Made by a program: the position numbers and the translations under genes
Shown: positions 25,256 to 33,713 of the stretch, one piece after another
Layout of the letters: the number at the start of each line of letters is the position of its first letter
Numbering within the stretch: position 1 is the stretch's first letter
The notes under the pieces: generated by a model
Seen by the model: the letters and a program-made list of their open reading frames with translations, nothing else
What the model was told of the DNA's origin: nothing
The model's database searches: none
Source of the DNA: an uncultured Actinomycetes bacterium
Lineage (GTDB): Bacteria > Actinomycetota > Acidimicrobiia > Acidimicrobiales > RAAP-2
NCBI GenBank assembly: GCA_903860915.1
Contig: CAIOSJ010000021.1
Span: 124,001 to 188,000 of the forward strand
Direction: 5' to 3'
Length of the DNA: 64,000 nucleotides

Positions 25256-26377
25256 CTAAAGGGAGGACGGGTTCACATTTTGGACAATACGAGAAGCTGC
25301 GATCCGGATAAGGTCATCCGGCTGCACCACCGCTATCCGAGCATGGTCACTCCCAGCCTCGCCGTAAATATCGCCCGGTGACACGAGTAGACCACTCGCC
25401 TGAGCCAGTTCTCGCGCAATGCCCCATCCATCGAGACCCGCTTTAGTAATCCAGAGGTAAAAGGTTCCGTCGGGCATTGAAACTTCGTAGCCCACCGCAC
25501 GCAGGGCAGTAACGAGAATCTCTAGTCTCGCTCGGTAGCGCTCTCGTTGCTCGAGAACGTGATTGTCATCCTCGTAGGCCACGGCAACGGCACTCTGGAC
25601 CGGAGCGGCCACCATAAGTCCTGCGTGCTGTCGCACACTCTTGAGGTAGGCCACGATTTCGGGGTCTCCCGCGTAGAAGCCCGCTCGCAAGCCAGCCAAA
25701 TTTGAGCGTTTGGAGACTGAGTGGACTGCGAGGACACCTCCAGTGCCGTGCTGCAAAATCGACTGCGGCTTACCGTTCCACACAAACTCGGCGTAGCACT
25801 CGTCGCTGGCGACCATGACGTCATTTTTTCGTCCCCACGCTGCAATTGCGGCGAAATCATCGAGGGCCCCCGAGGGATTCGACGGTGAGTTGCTCCACAG
25901 CACGAGAGCTCGCTCGGCGTCAGACTTCGAAATTGTGGAGACGTCCATCCCGCGCTCACCCACACCTACGGCAACAGCTCTCAAACCAGCGAGGGCCGCC
26001 CCCATCGCGTAGGTGGGATAGCTGATCTCCGGATACAGCACGGTGTCACGTTCTGGAGTTCGTAGGTGTAAATACGACGATAGAGAAGCGACAAATTCTT
26101 TTGTGCCGACGCATACGCCGATGTCGTCGGGTGAGATCGCGACGCCGAAGGTACGCTGCAACCATCCAGCGATGGAGCCGCGAAGCGGGGCTGAGCCGGC
26201 CGACGTCGGATAGCCACGAGCACCAGTAGCCTTCGCCAATTCTGCCACCACATTCGATGGGGGTGCATCTACCGGCGTGCCGATCGAGCAATCAATTACC
26301 CCACCGTCATGCAGGGCTGCTACTTCTCGAATCTCATCGAGACGCTCATAGGGGTATGGTGGCGGAACAAAACTCAT
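25256..26377 (-). CDS. dapC: N-succinyldiaminopimelate aminotransferase
   Basis: A 373-residue fold-type I PLP aminotransferase that makes N-succinyl-diaminopimelate from the keto form using glutamate. Features are VGTKEFVASLSSYLHL, the SNSPSNPSG turn, DECYAEF, and the PLP lysine in VHSVSKRSNLAGLRAGF. Start ATG 26377 overlaps the hflX stop by 4 nt (ATGA); a further in-frame start 15 nt upstream would lie in hflX. Position beside dapD and dapE supports DapC over other class I/II aminotransferases. Confidence 0.92.
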   Translation of the reverse strand: MSFVPPPYPYERLDEIREVAALHDGGVIDCSIGTPVDAPPSNVVAELAKATGARGYPTSAGSAPLRGSIAGWLQRTFGVAISPDDIGVCVGTKEFVASLSSYLHLRTPERDTVLYPEISYPTYAMGAALAGLRAVAVGVGERGMDVSTISKSDAERALVLWSNSPSNPSGALDDFAAIAAWGRKNDVMVASDECYAEFVWNGKPQSILQHGTGGVLAVHSVSKRSNLAGLRAGFYAGDPEIVAYLKSVRQHAGLMVAAPVQSAVAVAYEDDNHVLEQRERYRARLEILVTALRAVGYEVSMPDGTFYLWITKAGLDGWGIARELAQASGLLVSPGDIYGEAGSDHARIAVVQPDDLIRIAASRIVQNVNPSSL

Positions 26378-27666
26378 GACGCGACGTTCCAATCAACGAA
26401 CCGTGCAGCACCGACAGGATCAAGCACCACCCTGATTTCCACGCAATTCTCCAGATTTTCCTGTGACACAACGTCACCTTCACGGTGGGCCGCGGCCAGG
26501 AGGTCACCGCGATCCAATGGCAAACGCAGGGTGAAAATTCGATCACTCGAACGCAATCGAGCTCCAATGACCTCAATCAGGGTCTCACTGTTGTCACCTA
26601 GTAGTGCGGAAACGTACACCGAGCCGGCTTGCTCTTGAGCCAGTTCCATCGACCTCGAGCATTCGACGTCAGACTTATTAAAGACCATCAACTCGGGCAC
26701 TTCGTCGGCACCAATATCCTTTAACACTGCACGCACCGCTGCAATCTCCTCCTCAACTTTGCTACTGGAACCATCAACCACGTGGATGAGTAAATCGGCC
26801 AGACGAACAGAGTCCAAGGTGCTCTTGAAGGCGTCCACTAGCTCGTGAGGCAGATTCGAAATAAAACCCACCGTGTCGGTAACGAGAACTGTTTCACCGC
26901 CCGGCAGCGCCAATTGCCGCGTGCGTGGGTCTAGGGTGACGAACAATCGATTCTCGGCGACCACATCGGCGTGAGTGAGCAAGTTAAGTAGCGAAGACTT
27001 TCCGGCATTCGTATAGCCCACCAGGGTGACTTCGCGGTGGCGGCCACGCGCTCGACTCTGTCGTTGCACCGCTCGAGTTCTCTCGACATCCTTGAGATCA
27101 TTTTGAAGCTTGTGCATGCGGTGTACAAGTCGCCGACGGTCAACTTCCAATTGAGTTTCGCCGGGCCCCCGGGTACCAATTCCTCCGGCCTGCTGGGAGA
27201 GTGACCCGCTACTCCTACGGAGCCGAGGAAGTCGGTATTTCAGTAGGGCGAGCTCAACCTGAGCTTTGCCTTCCGGTGAGCGTGCGTTCTGCGCGAAAAT
27301 ATCGAGAATCACGGCGGTGCGGTCGATGGCGGTTCGACCCAAAATCTTCTCGAGATTACGGTGCTGCGCGGGGCTGAGGGTGCGATTAAAGACCACGGTA
27401 TCTGAGTCCACGGCGAGGCAAATTTCTCTCAATTCCTCCACCTTTCCCGACCCGAGGAAAGTGGCTGGGTCCGGCGATTCCCGTCGCTGAACAATTCGTG
27501 CAACCACATCCGCGCCGGCAGTATCAACGAGAAGAGTCAGTTCGTCTAGCTCGCGCTCCAACTCTTCACTTGTCGTGTCAGGAAACTGCACACCGACAAT
27601 TACAATTCTTTCTCGAAACGACCGATCAATCAGCGTGGTCGGGATGTACGTCACGCGATCGACCAT
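26374..27666 (-). CDS. hflX: ribosome-associated GTPase HflX
   Basis: A 430-residue GTPase that splits or rescues stalled ribosomes. The N-terminal HflX domain contains FLGSGKVEELR and FNRTLSPAQHRNLE, followed by the Gly-rich linker (GSLSQQAGGIGTRGPGETQL). The G domain has G1 GYTNAGKSS (217-225), G3 DTVGF and a NKSD-type G4 (VFNKSDV). It overlaps dapF by 16 nt at the start and dapC by 4 nt at the end, so it is embedded in the diaminopimelate operon. hflX next to miaA is a common arrangement in bacteria, here with dapF between them. Confidence 0.95.
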   Translation of the reverse strand: MVDRVTYIPTTLIDRSFRERIVIVGVQFPDTTSEELERELDELTLLVDTAGADVVARIVQRRESPDPATFLGSGKVEELREICLAVDSDTVVFNRTLSPAQHRNLEKILGRTAIDRTAVILDIFAQNARSPEGKAQVELALLKYRLPRLRRSSGSLSQQAGGIGTRGPGETQLEVDRRRLVHRMHKLQNDLKDVERTRAVQRQSRARGRHREVTLVGYTNAGKSSLLNLLTHADVVAENRLFVTLDPRTRQLALPGGETVLVTDTVGFISNLPHELVDAFKSTLDSVRLADLLIHVVDGSSSKVEEEIAAVRAVLKDIGADEVPELMVFNKSDVECSRSMELAQEQAGSVYVSALLGDNSETLIEVIGARLRSSDRIFTLRLPLDRGDLLAAAHREGDVVSQENLENCVEIRVVLDPVGAARFVDWNVAS

Positions 27667-28421
27667 TCATAATTCGAGACAAAGGCGACGGGACCTCCGA
27701 GCGTAGCGAAATCAGCAGTGAACGACACTCGGAGATCGCCACCTGGATTGTGAACAATTACGTCATTCGTCGACTCCCCGAGCGAGCGTGAAACGAAAGC
27801 CGCCGCTACCGAACCCGTCCCACAGGCCAGCGTCCAACCCACTCCACGTTCAATGACACGAATCGAGATATCCGAGGCGCCTCCCGAGAGAAACTCCACG
27901 TTGGCACCCCCCGCCTGCTCAGCCCATCTCGCAGCCAAAACTTCGCGCACCTCGTCGGTCCACGAGGAGTCATCTCGGACCACCACGTGAGGATTACCCA
28001 CATTCACCATGGCGAGTATTCCTTCGAGGTCATTGTTACAAGCAATGACTTCGCCCATGCCTACCGTCCCATAGCCAGCATCTCCTTGCAGTGATATTTC
28101 CACCACACGGTTGCCAGCACCCGTCATTACTTCAAGAGATACCTGCTCTCTGTCGCGCACGCGAAGTACTGCTGCTGCGAGGCATCGAATTCCGTTCCCA
28201 CTCATTTCAGCAATCGAACCATCCGCATTGAACAGGGTCATTTCCACCAGCGTTCCAGAATCAATCGCCACTAGGAGACCGTCGGCACCGATACCAGTCA
28301 CGCGGTCGCAGACGGCTTGGGCGGAGGTCGAGCCCCAGGGCGAGGCTGCGTGCGCCCCGATGACGTCGATCAGAAAATCATTTCCGGCCCCGTGCCACTT
28401 TTGAAGAATTCTTTTCGTCAC
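27651..28421 (-). CDS. dapF: diaminopimelate epimerase
   Basis: A 256-residue cofactor-free epimerase that turns L,L- into meso-diaminopimelate. Both catalytic cysteines are present: C80 in MSGNGIRC and C200 in LACGTGS; substrate motifs KWHGAGNDF and NADGS are also seen. GTG 28421 overlaps the miaA stop by 4 nt; an upstream extension of 28 codons through miaA was rejected because family members begin at this KxxGxGNDF segment. The 3' end overlaps hflX. Confidence 0.95.
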   Translation of the reverse strand: MTKRILQKWHGAGNDFLIDVIGAHAASPWGSTSAQAVCDRVTGIGADGLLVAIDSGTLVEMTLFNADGSIAEMSGNGIRCLAAAVLRVRDREQVSLEVMTGAGNRVVEISLQGDAGYGTVGMGEVIACNNDLEGILAMVNVGNPHVVVRDDSSWTDEVREVLAARWAEQAGGANVEFLSGGASDISIRVIERGVGWTLACGTGSVAAAFVSRSLGESTNDVIVHNPGGDLRVSFTADFATLGGPVAFVSNYEWSIA

Positions 28422-29353
28422 TGCTGTCCAGTTTCCCACGAATGTGAGTTCGAATGAAGGAGGTTCTCGACGCGAGCTTGAGCGCCAACGGTATCGGCAA
28501 ACCACTCAATACGTGGATCCCGACGGAACCACGACAATTGCCGACGAGCCAGTCGCCGCGTCGCTAACTGGGCCGCAGCCACCGCCTGGTCCAGGGTCGA
28601 TTCACCTCGGAGATAGCCAAACAGCTCCCGGTAACCCACGGCCTGCCGCGCAGTACGAGAAACTGCGGGCTGGGCTTGGTCGAGACGACGAACTTCCTCC
28701 AGCAGCCCCTCTTCCATCCACACCAGAAAACGCTCGTCAATTCGCCGATCAAGTACTTCGAGTTCTACTTCGAGCCCAATTTGAATCACTGCCGAAGGAG
28801 GGTACGTACTGAGACCTGGACCATAGGAGGAAAAACTTCGCCCACTCCCGCGCAACACCTCGAGTGCCCGAATGATTCGTCGCGCATTGGTGGATTCCAT
28901 ACGCTGCGCAGCTACCGGGTCATTGAGTTGCAGTTCCTCGTACAGGTCGGCCAGATTGCTCACCGCTTCAACTTCGAGCTGACGCCTAATTTCGGGATAT
29001 TGGGCCGGTATTTCCAAATTATCCAACACCGCTCTCCCGTAGAGACCCGTGCCACCTACGAAGATGGTGTGGTGCCCTCGTTGAGCGATGGTCTCACGCG
29101 ACGCACGCGCCGCACGTTGAAACTCCGCGACCGAGAACTCCTCTCCAGCATCGACGAGGTCCACAAGGTGGTAGCGCACCTCGTGCTGATCAGCCAGCGA
29201 AGGTTTTGACGTGCCAATATCCATACCGCGATACACCGTCATCGAATCTACGCAGATTATTTCAACATCGTCTCGAACTTTGGCGACATCGTGGGCGAGG
29301 GCACTTTTCCCAGATCCCGTGGGCCCCACTACGGCAATAGCCAACGGGCTCAC
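28418..29353 (-). CDS. miaA: tRNA dimethylallyltransferase
   Basis: A 311-residue enzyme that adds a dimethylallyl group to N6 of A37 in tRNAs reading codons starting with U. Motifs are the P-loop GPTGSGKS (10-17), DSMTVYRGMDIGTSKPS, YHLVDLVDAGEEFSVAEF, VGGTGLYGRAV and TRRLARRQLSWFRRDPR. The start is GTG 29353, overlapping the miaB stop by 4 nt; the frame is open for 77 more codons upstream but only within miaB. MiaA acts before MiaB on the same tRNA base, so the adjacent order makes sense. Confidence 0.95.
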   Translation of the reverse strand: MSPLAIAVVGPTGSGKSALAHDVAKVRDDVEIICVDSMTVYRGMDIGTSKPSLADQHEVRYHLVDLVDAGEEFSVAEFQRAARASRETIAQRGHHTIFVGGTGLYGRAVLDNLEIPAQYPEIRRQLEVEAVSNLADLYEELQLNDPVAAQRMESTNARRIIRALEVLRGSGRSFSSYGPGLSTYPPSAVIQIGLEVELEVLDRRIDERFLVWMEEGLLEEVRRLDQAQPAVSRTARQAVGYRELFGYLRGESTLDQAVAAAQLATRRLARRQLSWFRRDPRIEWFADTVGAQARVENLLHSNSHSWETGQQ

Positions 29354-30744
29354 GAGGTCAGTAGCGGAATTCGCACCTTGTGCTTTGGACCACGAACCGT
29401 TGAGACATAGTCCGCCAAGAGGTGGTGTGGAGCTCCATGGGTGACCGTGGCCATCGCCAGGGATCCAGCTCGTAGTCCACCTGGCGGCGTTTGAAAGTGC
29501 ACAAGCTTGCCTTGACGAGTGCGACCCGAAATGACTTCTGGGGCACGCCGTGATGGTCCCTCCACCAAAACTTCTTCCACACAACCGACTCGTGCTTCGT
29601 GCTTCAGGAGTCCCGCGCGGTCAACCACCGCGCATAGTCGCTTGAAGCGATCACTAATGACTTCGGGGGTCAGGAACTGATCTTCCATGGACGCGGCCCG
29701 TGTGCCGGGCCTGGGAGAGAAAATGAATGTGTATACGCTATCGAATTGGGCTTCCGCCACCACCGCCAAGGTTTCTTCGAATTGCGACTCGGTTTCGCCC
29801 GGAAAGCCAACGATGATGTCCGAAGTAACGGCCAAGTCATCAATCGAAGCTCGAGCTGCGGCTAATTTCTCCAAATACCGTTCCGCCGTGTATCCGCGGC
29901 GCATGGCGGTCAGAATTTCGTTGGAGCCCGACTGCATCGGTAAATGCAGTTGATTACAGACGGCTGGCGTTTCGGCCATCGCAGCGATGGTTTCGGGCCG
30001 TAGATCTTTGGGATGTGGGCTAGTGAAGCGAACTCGCTCAATACCCTCAACCGCGCCCACGGCACGTAACAACTCAGCAAAAAGTGGTCGACGCTTGGTT
30101 AAGTCCCGACCGTAGGAATTAACGTTCTGTCCCAGGACGGTTATTTCTGTGACGCCCTGAGCGGCCAACATTGTGGCTTCAGTGATGAGGTCATCAAAGG
30201 GTCGAGATATCTCTTCTCCCCGAACAGCCGGAACTATGCAAAAGGCGCAGGAGTTATTGCATCCCGTCTGAATTGTCATCCATGCAGCCCACGGCAGCTC
30301 GCGAACAGCGTTCAGAGCTGGTGCCATATCTGCAACCACCGACGGGTCGGGGGCGTCGAGCACCTCAACGAGCGGGCCCTCGGTTTCCGACCGACGCAAA
30401 AGACTCGGTGCCGAGGCGATGTTGTGGGTGCCAAAGACAACGTCCACCCATCCAGCTCGGCGGATAATCTCCTCACGATCTTTTTGCGCCATGCAGCCTC
30501 CGACGGCAATCTGCAAATGGGGACGCAGGTCTTTTAGGCTCTTGAGTTGTCCCAGTGTTCCGTACAACTTGTTATCGGCATTTTCACGAATCGTGCACGT
30601 ATTCAGCACGATCACGTCCGCCGTGTCCTCGCTCGTTGCGGGAACCATTCCGTCTGCGACTAACAGGCCAGCCAGTCGCTCGGTATCGTGAGCGTTCATT
30701 TGACAGCCGAACGTTCGAATTACGAAGGATTTTGGACCACTCAC
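29350..30744 (-). CDS. miaB: tRNA-2-methylthio-N6-dimethylallyladenosine synthase
   Basis: A 464-residue radical-SAM methylthiotransferase acting on i6A37 of tRNA. The N-terminal domain binds one [4Fe-4S] cluster through C14 (FGCQMN), C50 (LNTCTIRE) and C84 (GGCMAQ). The radical-SAM cluster uses C162-NNS-C166-AF-C169. VGFPGETE and a C-terminal TRAM domain follow. GTG 30744 lies 9 nt after the exporter gene. Together with miaA it gives the full ms2i6A pathway. Confidence 0.96.
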   Translation of the reverse strand: MSGPKSFVIRTFGCQMNAHDTERLAGLLVADGMVPATSEDTADVIVLNTCTIRENADNKLYGTLGQLKSLKDLRPHLQIAVGGCMAQKDREEIIRRAGWVDVVFGTHNIASAPSLLRRSETEGPLVEVLDAPDPSVVADMAPALNAVRELPWAAWMTIQTGCNNSCAFCIVPAVRGEEISRPFDDLITEATMLAAQGVTEITVLGQNVNSYGRDLTKRRPLFAELLRAVGAVEGIERVRFTSPHPKDLRPETIAAMAETPAVCNQLHLPMQSGSNEILTAMRRGYTAERYLEKLAAARASIDDLAVTSDIIVGFPGETESQFEETLAVVAEAQFDSVYTFIFSPRPGTRAASMEDQFLTPEVISDRFKRLCAVVDRAGLLKHEARVGCVEEVLVEGPSRRAPEVISGRTRQGKLVHFQTPPGGLRAGSLAMATVTHGAPHHLLADYVSTVRGPKHKVRIPLLTS

Positions 30745-30753
30745 CCCACTAGC

Positions 30754-31635
30754 CTACCGAACTATCTCAACAGCCCCTCTGGATTCGTCCACCGTTACGC
30801 CGACGCCAGCCACCACTACACAGAGCATTCCGACCAAATCCCACGTCTGAACGCTTTGGTGCAAAATAACCAGACCCACCAGAAAAGCTACCGCTGGATC
30901 TAGGGCCATGAGCACGCTAACAATCGACGGCTTCAGACGGCGTAGGGCCTGCATTTCAGCCCCGAAGCCAATTACCGTGGCCATTATCGCCACGAGCAAC
31001 ATTCGAATCCAGAGGTGTGGCGTCGAGATCATGGTGTGAGCTGATGAAAAGATTGTGGGAAGAGTAAGCAGCGCGCCAATAGACATTGAGACCGCCAAGC
31101 CGCTGTAGCCGTCACCATCGCCGCCGACGCGGTGACTGGCGAACGCGTAGGCCGCCCAACCAACACCAGCCCCAGCCGCAAACAGGATGCCCGCTACAGA
31201 CAGGTGCCCACCTGGTCGGGCTAGCGCTAGTACTCCGCCCATCGCCAAGAGCACAAAACAGAAATGTCGCCACGACCGCTTCCCCAGGGCAGCGACCAGA
31301 AAGGGGCCGAGATACTCAATCGCAACAGCGGTGCCGAGATGGATTCGGTGAATGGCTTGGAAGAAACATTGGTTCATCACCGCAGATGAGAGTCCGAAAA
31401 CCACAACCCCAATACATCGGTCTCGATCCCACGAACGCACTTTTGGCCGTACCACGATTAAAAGGACGCCCGCCCCGAGAAGAAAGCGCCAACCACTCGC
31501 CGCCGACCCACCGAATCGAGAGATAATCGGCATCACAATGGCCGCCGACCACTGAATCATGAACGCCCCGAGGAGCACCAGCCCCGCTCCCCCGCCGGCC
31601 GTGCGAGGTGGTTCGGTCAGACCCCGAATTCTCAT
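30754..31635 (-). CDS. DMT-superfamily exporter, RhtA-like
   Basis: A 293-residue integral membrane protein with about ten hydrophobic helices arranged as two EamA repeats. HLGTAVAIEYLGPFLVAAL and LKPSIVSVLMALDPAVAFLVGL are close to the signature of RhtA-type threonine/homoserine exporters. Its ATG overlaps the homoserine kinase stop by 4 nt (ATGA), so it is made together with ThrB. An export role for homoserine or threonine is inferred from both similarity and context; other small metabolites are possible. Confidence 0.8.
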   Translation of the reverse strand: MRIRGLTEPPRTAGGGAGLVLLGAFMIQWSAAIVMPIISRFGGSAASGWRFLLGAGVLLIVVRPKVRSWDRDRCIGVVVFGLSSAVMNQCFFQAIHRIHLGTAVAIEYLGPFLVAALGKRSWRHFCFVLLAMGGVLALARPGGHLSVAGILFAAGAGVGWAAYAFASHRVGGDGDGYSGLAVSMSIGALLTLPTIFSSAHTMISTPHLWIRMLLVAIMATVIGFGAEMQALRRLKPSIVSVLMALDPAVAFLVGLVILHQSVQTWDLVGMLCVVVAGVGVTVDESRGAVEIVR

Positions 31636-32477
31636 TGAGTCACGAGGCCGGTTCGATCAGCCTCCAGCACCCAGACGCTTCCCTCAACTGAATACTCATC
31701 GAGAATTCTCTGGGCGGTTCGACGGATTTCATCAGCCGAGTCAATCGTGGCCAGCCCCAGCATGGACGAGCCTGCACCCGACCAGCAAGCCCCGAGCGCT
31801 CCGGATTCGACCATGGCTGACAAGATCGGATCCGAAAAGGTCAGCAGCGATGATCGATACGACTGGTGTAGGCGGTCGTGTAGCAATCCAGGTCGCATGC
31901 GCGTGTGGTCACCAAGACCCGCGAGTAGCGGTCCGATGCGGGAGAGGTTAAAGATCGCGTCGCCCAAAGTAACCTGCTCAGGCAAAACCGAGCGTGCCGT
32001 GGCTGTGGCGAGTGGTTCCTCGGGGACAACAACGACAAATCGATACTTCTCGTCGAGGGGGAACTGCGACACAACCGGCTCTCCAGCATCCACGGCTACC
32101 GCTACCAGGCCACCCATGAGCGAGGCAGCCGCGTTCTCAGCGTGTCCGTCTACGGCCACCGCCACCGCGAGCGGATTTAGTGACCCCGCGGCGGCTGCGG
32201 CGGCCAACGCTAGGGATGCCGACGACCCCAAGCCACGCGCCAGGGGGATTTCCGACTTGACCGACACGGCGAATCGAGAGTGGCCCAACACCTCGCGAAC
32301 GATCCGAGCCGCTAGGTGATTTTCATCATCAAAGAGACCGGCACCGTAGCCCTCAGTGCTGATTGAAAAAGACTCGGCGATCTCAACGCTCACCTCTATG
32401 ACTGGCGACAGGGCCAAGGCCAACGAGTCGAAGCCTGGTCCAAGGTTTGCGGTACTAGCTGGGACGCGAACTCGCAT
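31632..32477 (-). CDS. thrB: homoserine kinase
   Basis: A 281-residue GHMP kinase that phosphorylates homoserine on the way to threonine. The N-terminal VRVPASTANLGPGFDSLALAL and the ATP loop IPLARGLGSSASLALAAA are diagnostic, with CWSGAGSSMLGLA as the third motif. ATG 32477 follows the carboxypeptidase stop by 4 nt; the longer frame through that gene is not credible. thrA/hom and thrC are not in this window. Confidence 0.94.
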   Translation of the reverse strand: MRVRVPASTANLGPGFDSLALALSPVIEVSVEIAESFSISTEGYGAGLFDDENHLAARIVREVLGHSRFAVSVKSEIPLARGLGSSASLALAAAAAAGSLNPLAVAVAVDGHAENAAASLMGGLVAVAVDAGEPVVSQFPLDEKYRFVVVVPEEPLATATARSVLPEQVTLGDAIFNLSRIGPLLAGLGDHTRMRPGLLHDRLHQSYRSSLLTFSDPILSAMVESGALGACWSGAGSSMLGLATIDSADEIRRTAQRILDEYSVEGSVWVLEADRTGLVTQ

Positions 32478-32481
32478 CTTT

Positions 32482-33711
32482 CTAGCGTAGGCGTTGCCAG
32501 AGAGTGGGTCGTGACACGCTACGTTCTGGCACCACACTCACCACTGGACGCGTCACGTCCCCGACTAGATAAAGGTCGCCGACCAACGACGCTGTGGTCA
32601 GTGACGAGCGTTCAGCCCCTCGACGGCGCTGAACGAAATGAACGGAAAGTGATGCGTCGCCCCACTGAACTATGCGCACCGAGCGATTAGCAACCAAGGG
32701 CGAGGAGTCCTTCGACCAGCCCACCGTTCCAACTCGACTACCACGATGAAGTTCCGTCACGTGCACGTTCGCCGCGACCGAATTGGTGAGTTGAAGTGCC
32801 GCCCGACCCGCGTTCGCCAATACATCGCCAACGTGCTGACTGAGTACGACTCCGTACACCAAAACCGAGTTAGAGCCGATCCGCACCCGACGCGCCATCA
32901 CGTCGCAACCACCAGCTTCTCCGGTACGTCCGGACTTGACACCCACTACGCCGTTAGTTCCGACGAGGGGCGTGTAGGAATGAGCAATCCCCGCGAAGGG
33001 CAGGCTGACGCTCGGTAGAGCCACCGTGGCTCGGACAAACTCGCTATAGGCCATCAAGCGCTCAGCTAAACGCAACTGATCGCCAGCGGTGGACACATTT
33101 TGAGGTTGAACGCCGGATGCGTCTACGTAATGCGTTGACGTCAAACCTAGGACAACTGACCATTGGTTCATTTCACGCACGAACTGATAGTCACTCCGCT
33201 TAGTCAAGCGCTCCAAGAGATGCGCGTAGTTATTCGCCGAGTGCACCAGTAGTCCCCGTAGTAGATCTCGCTCGCAGATCTCTTCCCCTTCGTAAATTTT
33301 CACGTGCGACTGGTTGGTAGATAGCTCGTGCACGAGTTCCGCCACGTCCAGCGCAGTGACCGTGATGCAGGGCCCCGAATCCTGACCCGTCAAGGGATTT
33401 AGATGGAGCGCCACCCACGCCGTCATCATTTTCGTGAGGCTAGCGATCGGCACAATCGGTTGGTCTACTGACAGGACTACGACACCTGCTTCGGGCACCC
33501 CAACCGCCGCACTGCCCGCTGCGGGCCAGACCAGTGGACTCGGCGTCCAGGTGCGAGTTTCAATCACTTGAGCGTCGATATGCACCGAGAACTTTTGTCC
33601 AGAAAACGGTAACTGCAAACTCACGATCAGGCTCACTCCAAGAATAAGGCCACAACTCACCCCAAGAAAGCGACGCCCGATGCCATATCCGTGATGGCGA
33701 CCGTGCCTCAT
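32482..33711 (-). CDS. D-alanyl-D-alanine carboxypeptidase (serine type, PBP-like)
   Basis: A 409-residue low-molecular-weight penicillin-binding protein that trims the terminal D-Ala of peptidoglycan stems. A signal anchor spans residues 14-35. The three active-site motifs are S91-L-T-K94, S158-A-N160 and K259-S-G261. The region after about residue 290 resembles the C-terminal beta domain. The ATG lies 2 nt after the ftsK stop, linking septal wall trimming to the division translocase. No C-terminal amphipathic anchor is obvious. Confidence 0.9.
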   Translation of the reverse strand: MRHGRHHGYGIGRRFLGVSCGLILGVSLIVSLQLPFSGQKFSVHIDAQVIETRTWTPSPLVWPAAGSAAVGVPEAGVVVLSVDQPIVPIASLTKMMTAWVALHLNPLTGQDSGPCITVTALDVAELVHELSTNQSHVKIYEGEEICERDLLRGLLVHSANNYAHLLERLTKRSDYQFVREMNQWSVVLGLTSTHYVDASGVQPQNVSTAGDQLRLAERLMAYSEFVRATVALPSVSLPFAGIAHSYTPLVGTNGVVGVKSGRTGEAGGCDVMARRVRIGSNSVLVYGVVLSQHVGDVLANAGRAALQLTNSVAANVHVTELHRGSRVGTVGWSKDSSPLVANRSVRIVQWGDASLSVHFVQRRRGAERSSLTTASLVGDLYLVGDVTRPVVSVVPERSVSRPTLWQRLR

Positions 33712-33713
33712 GC

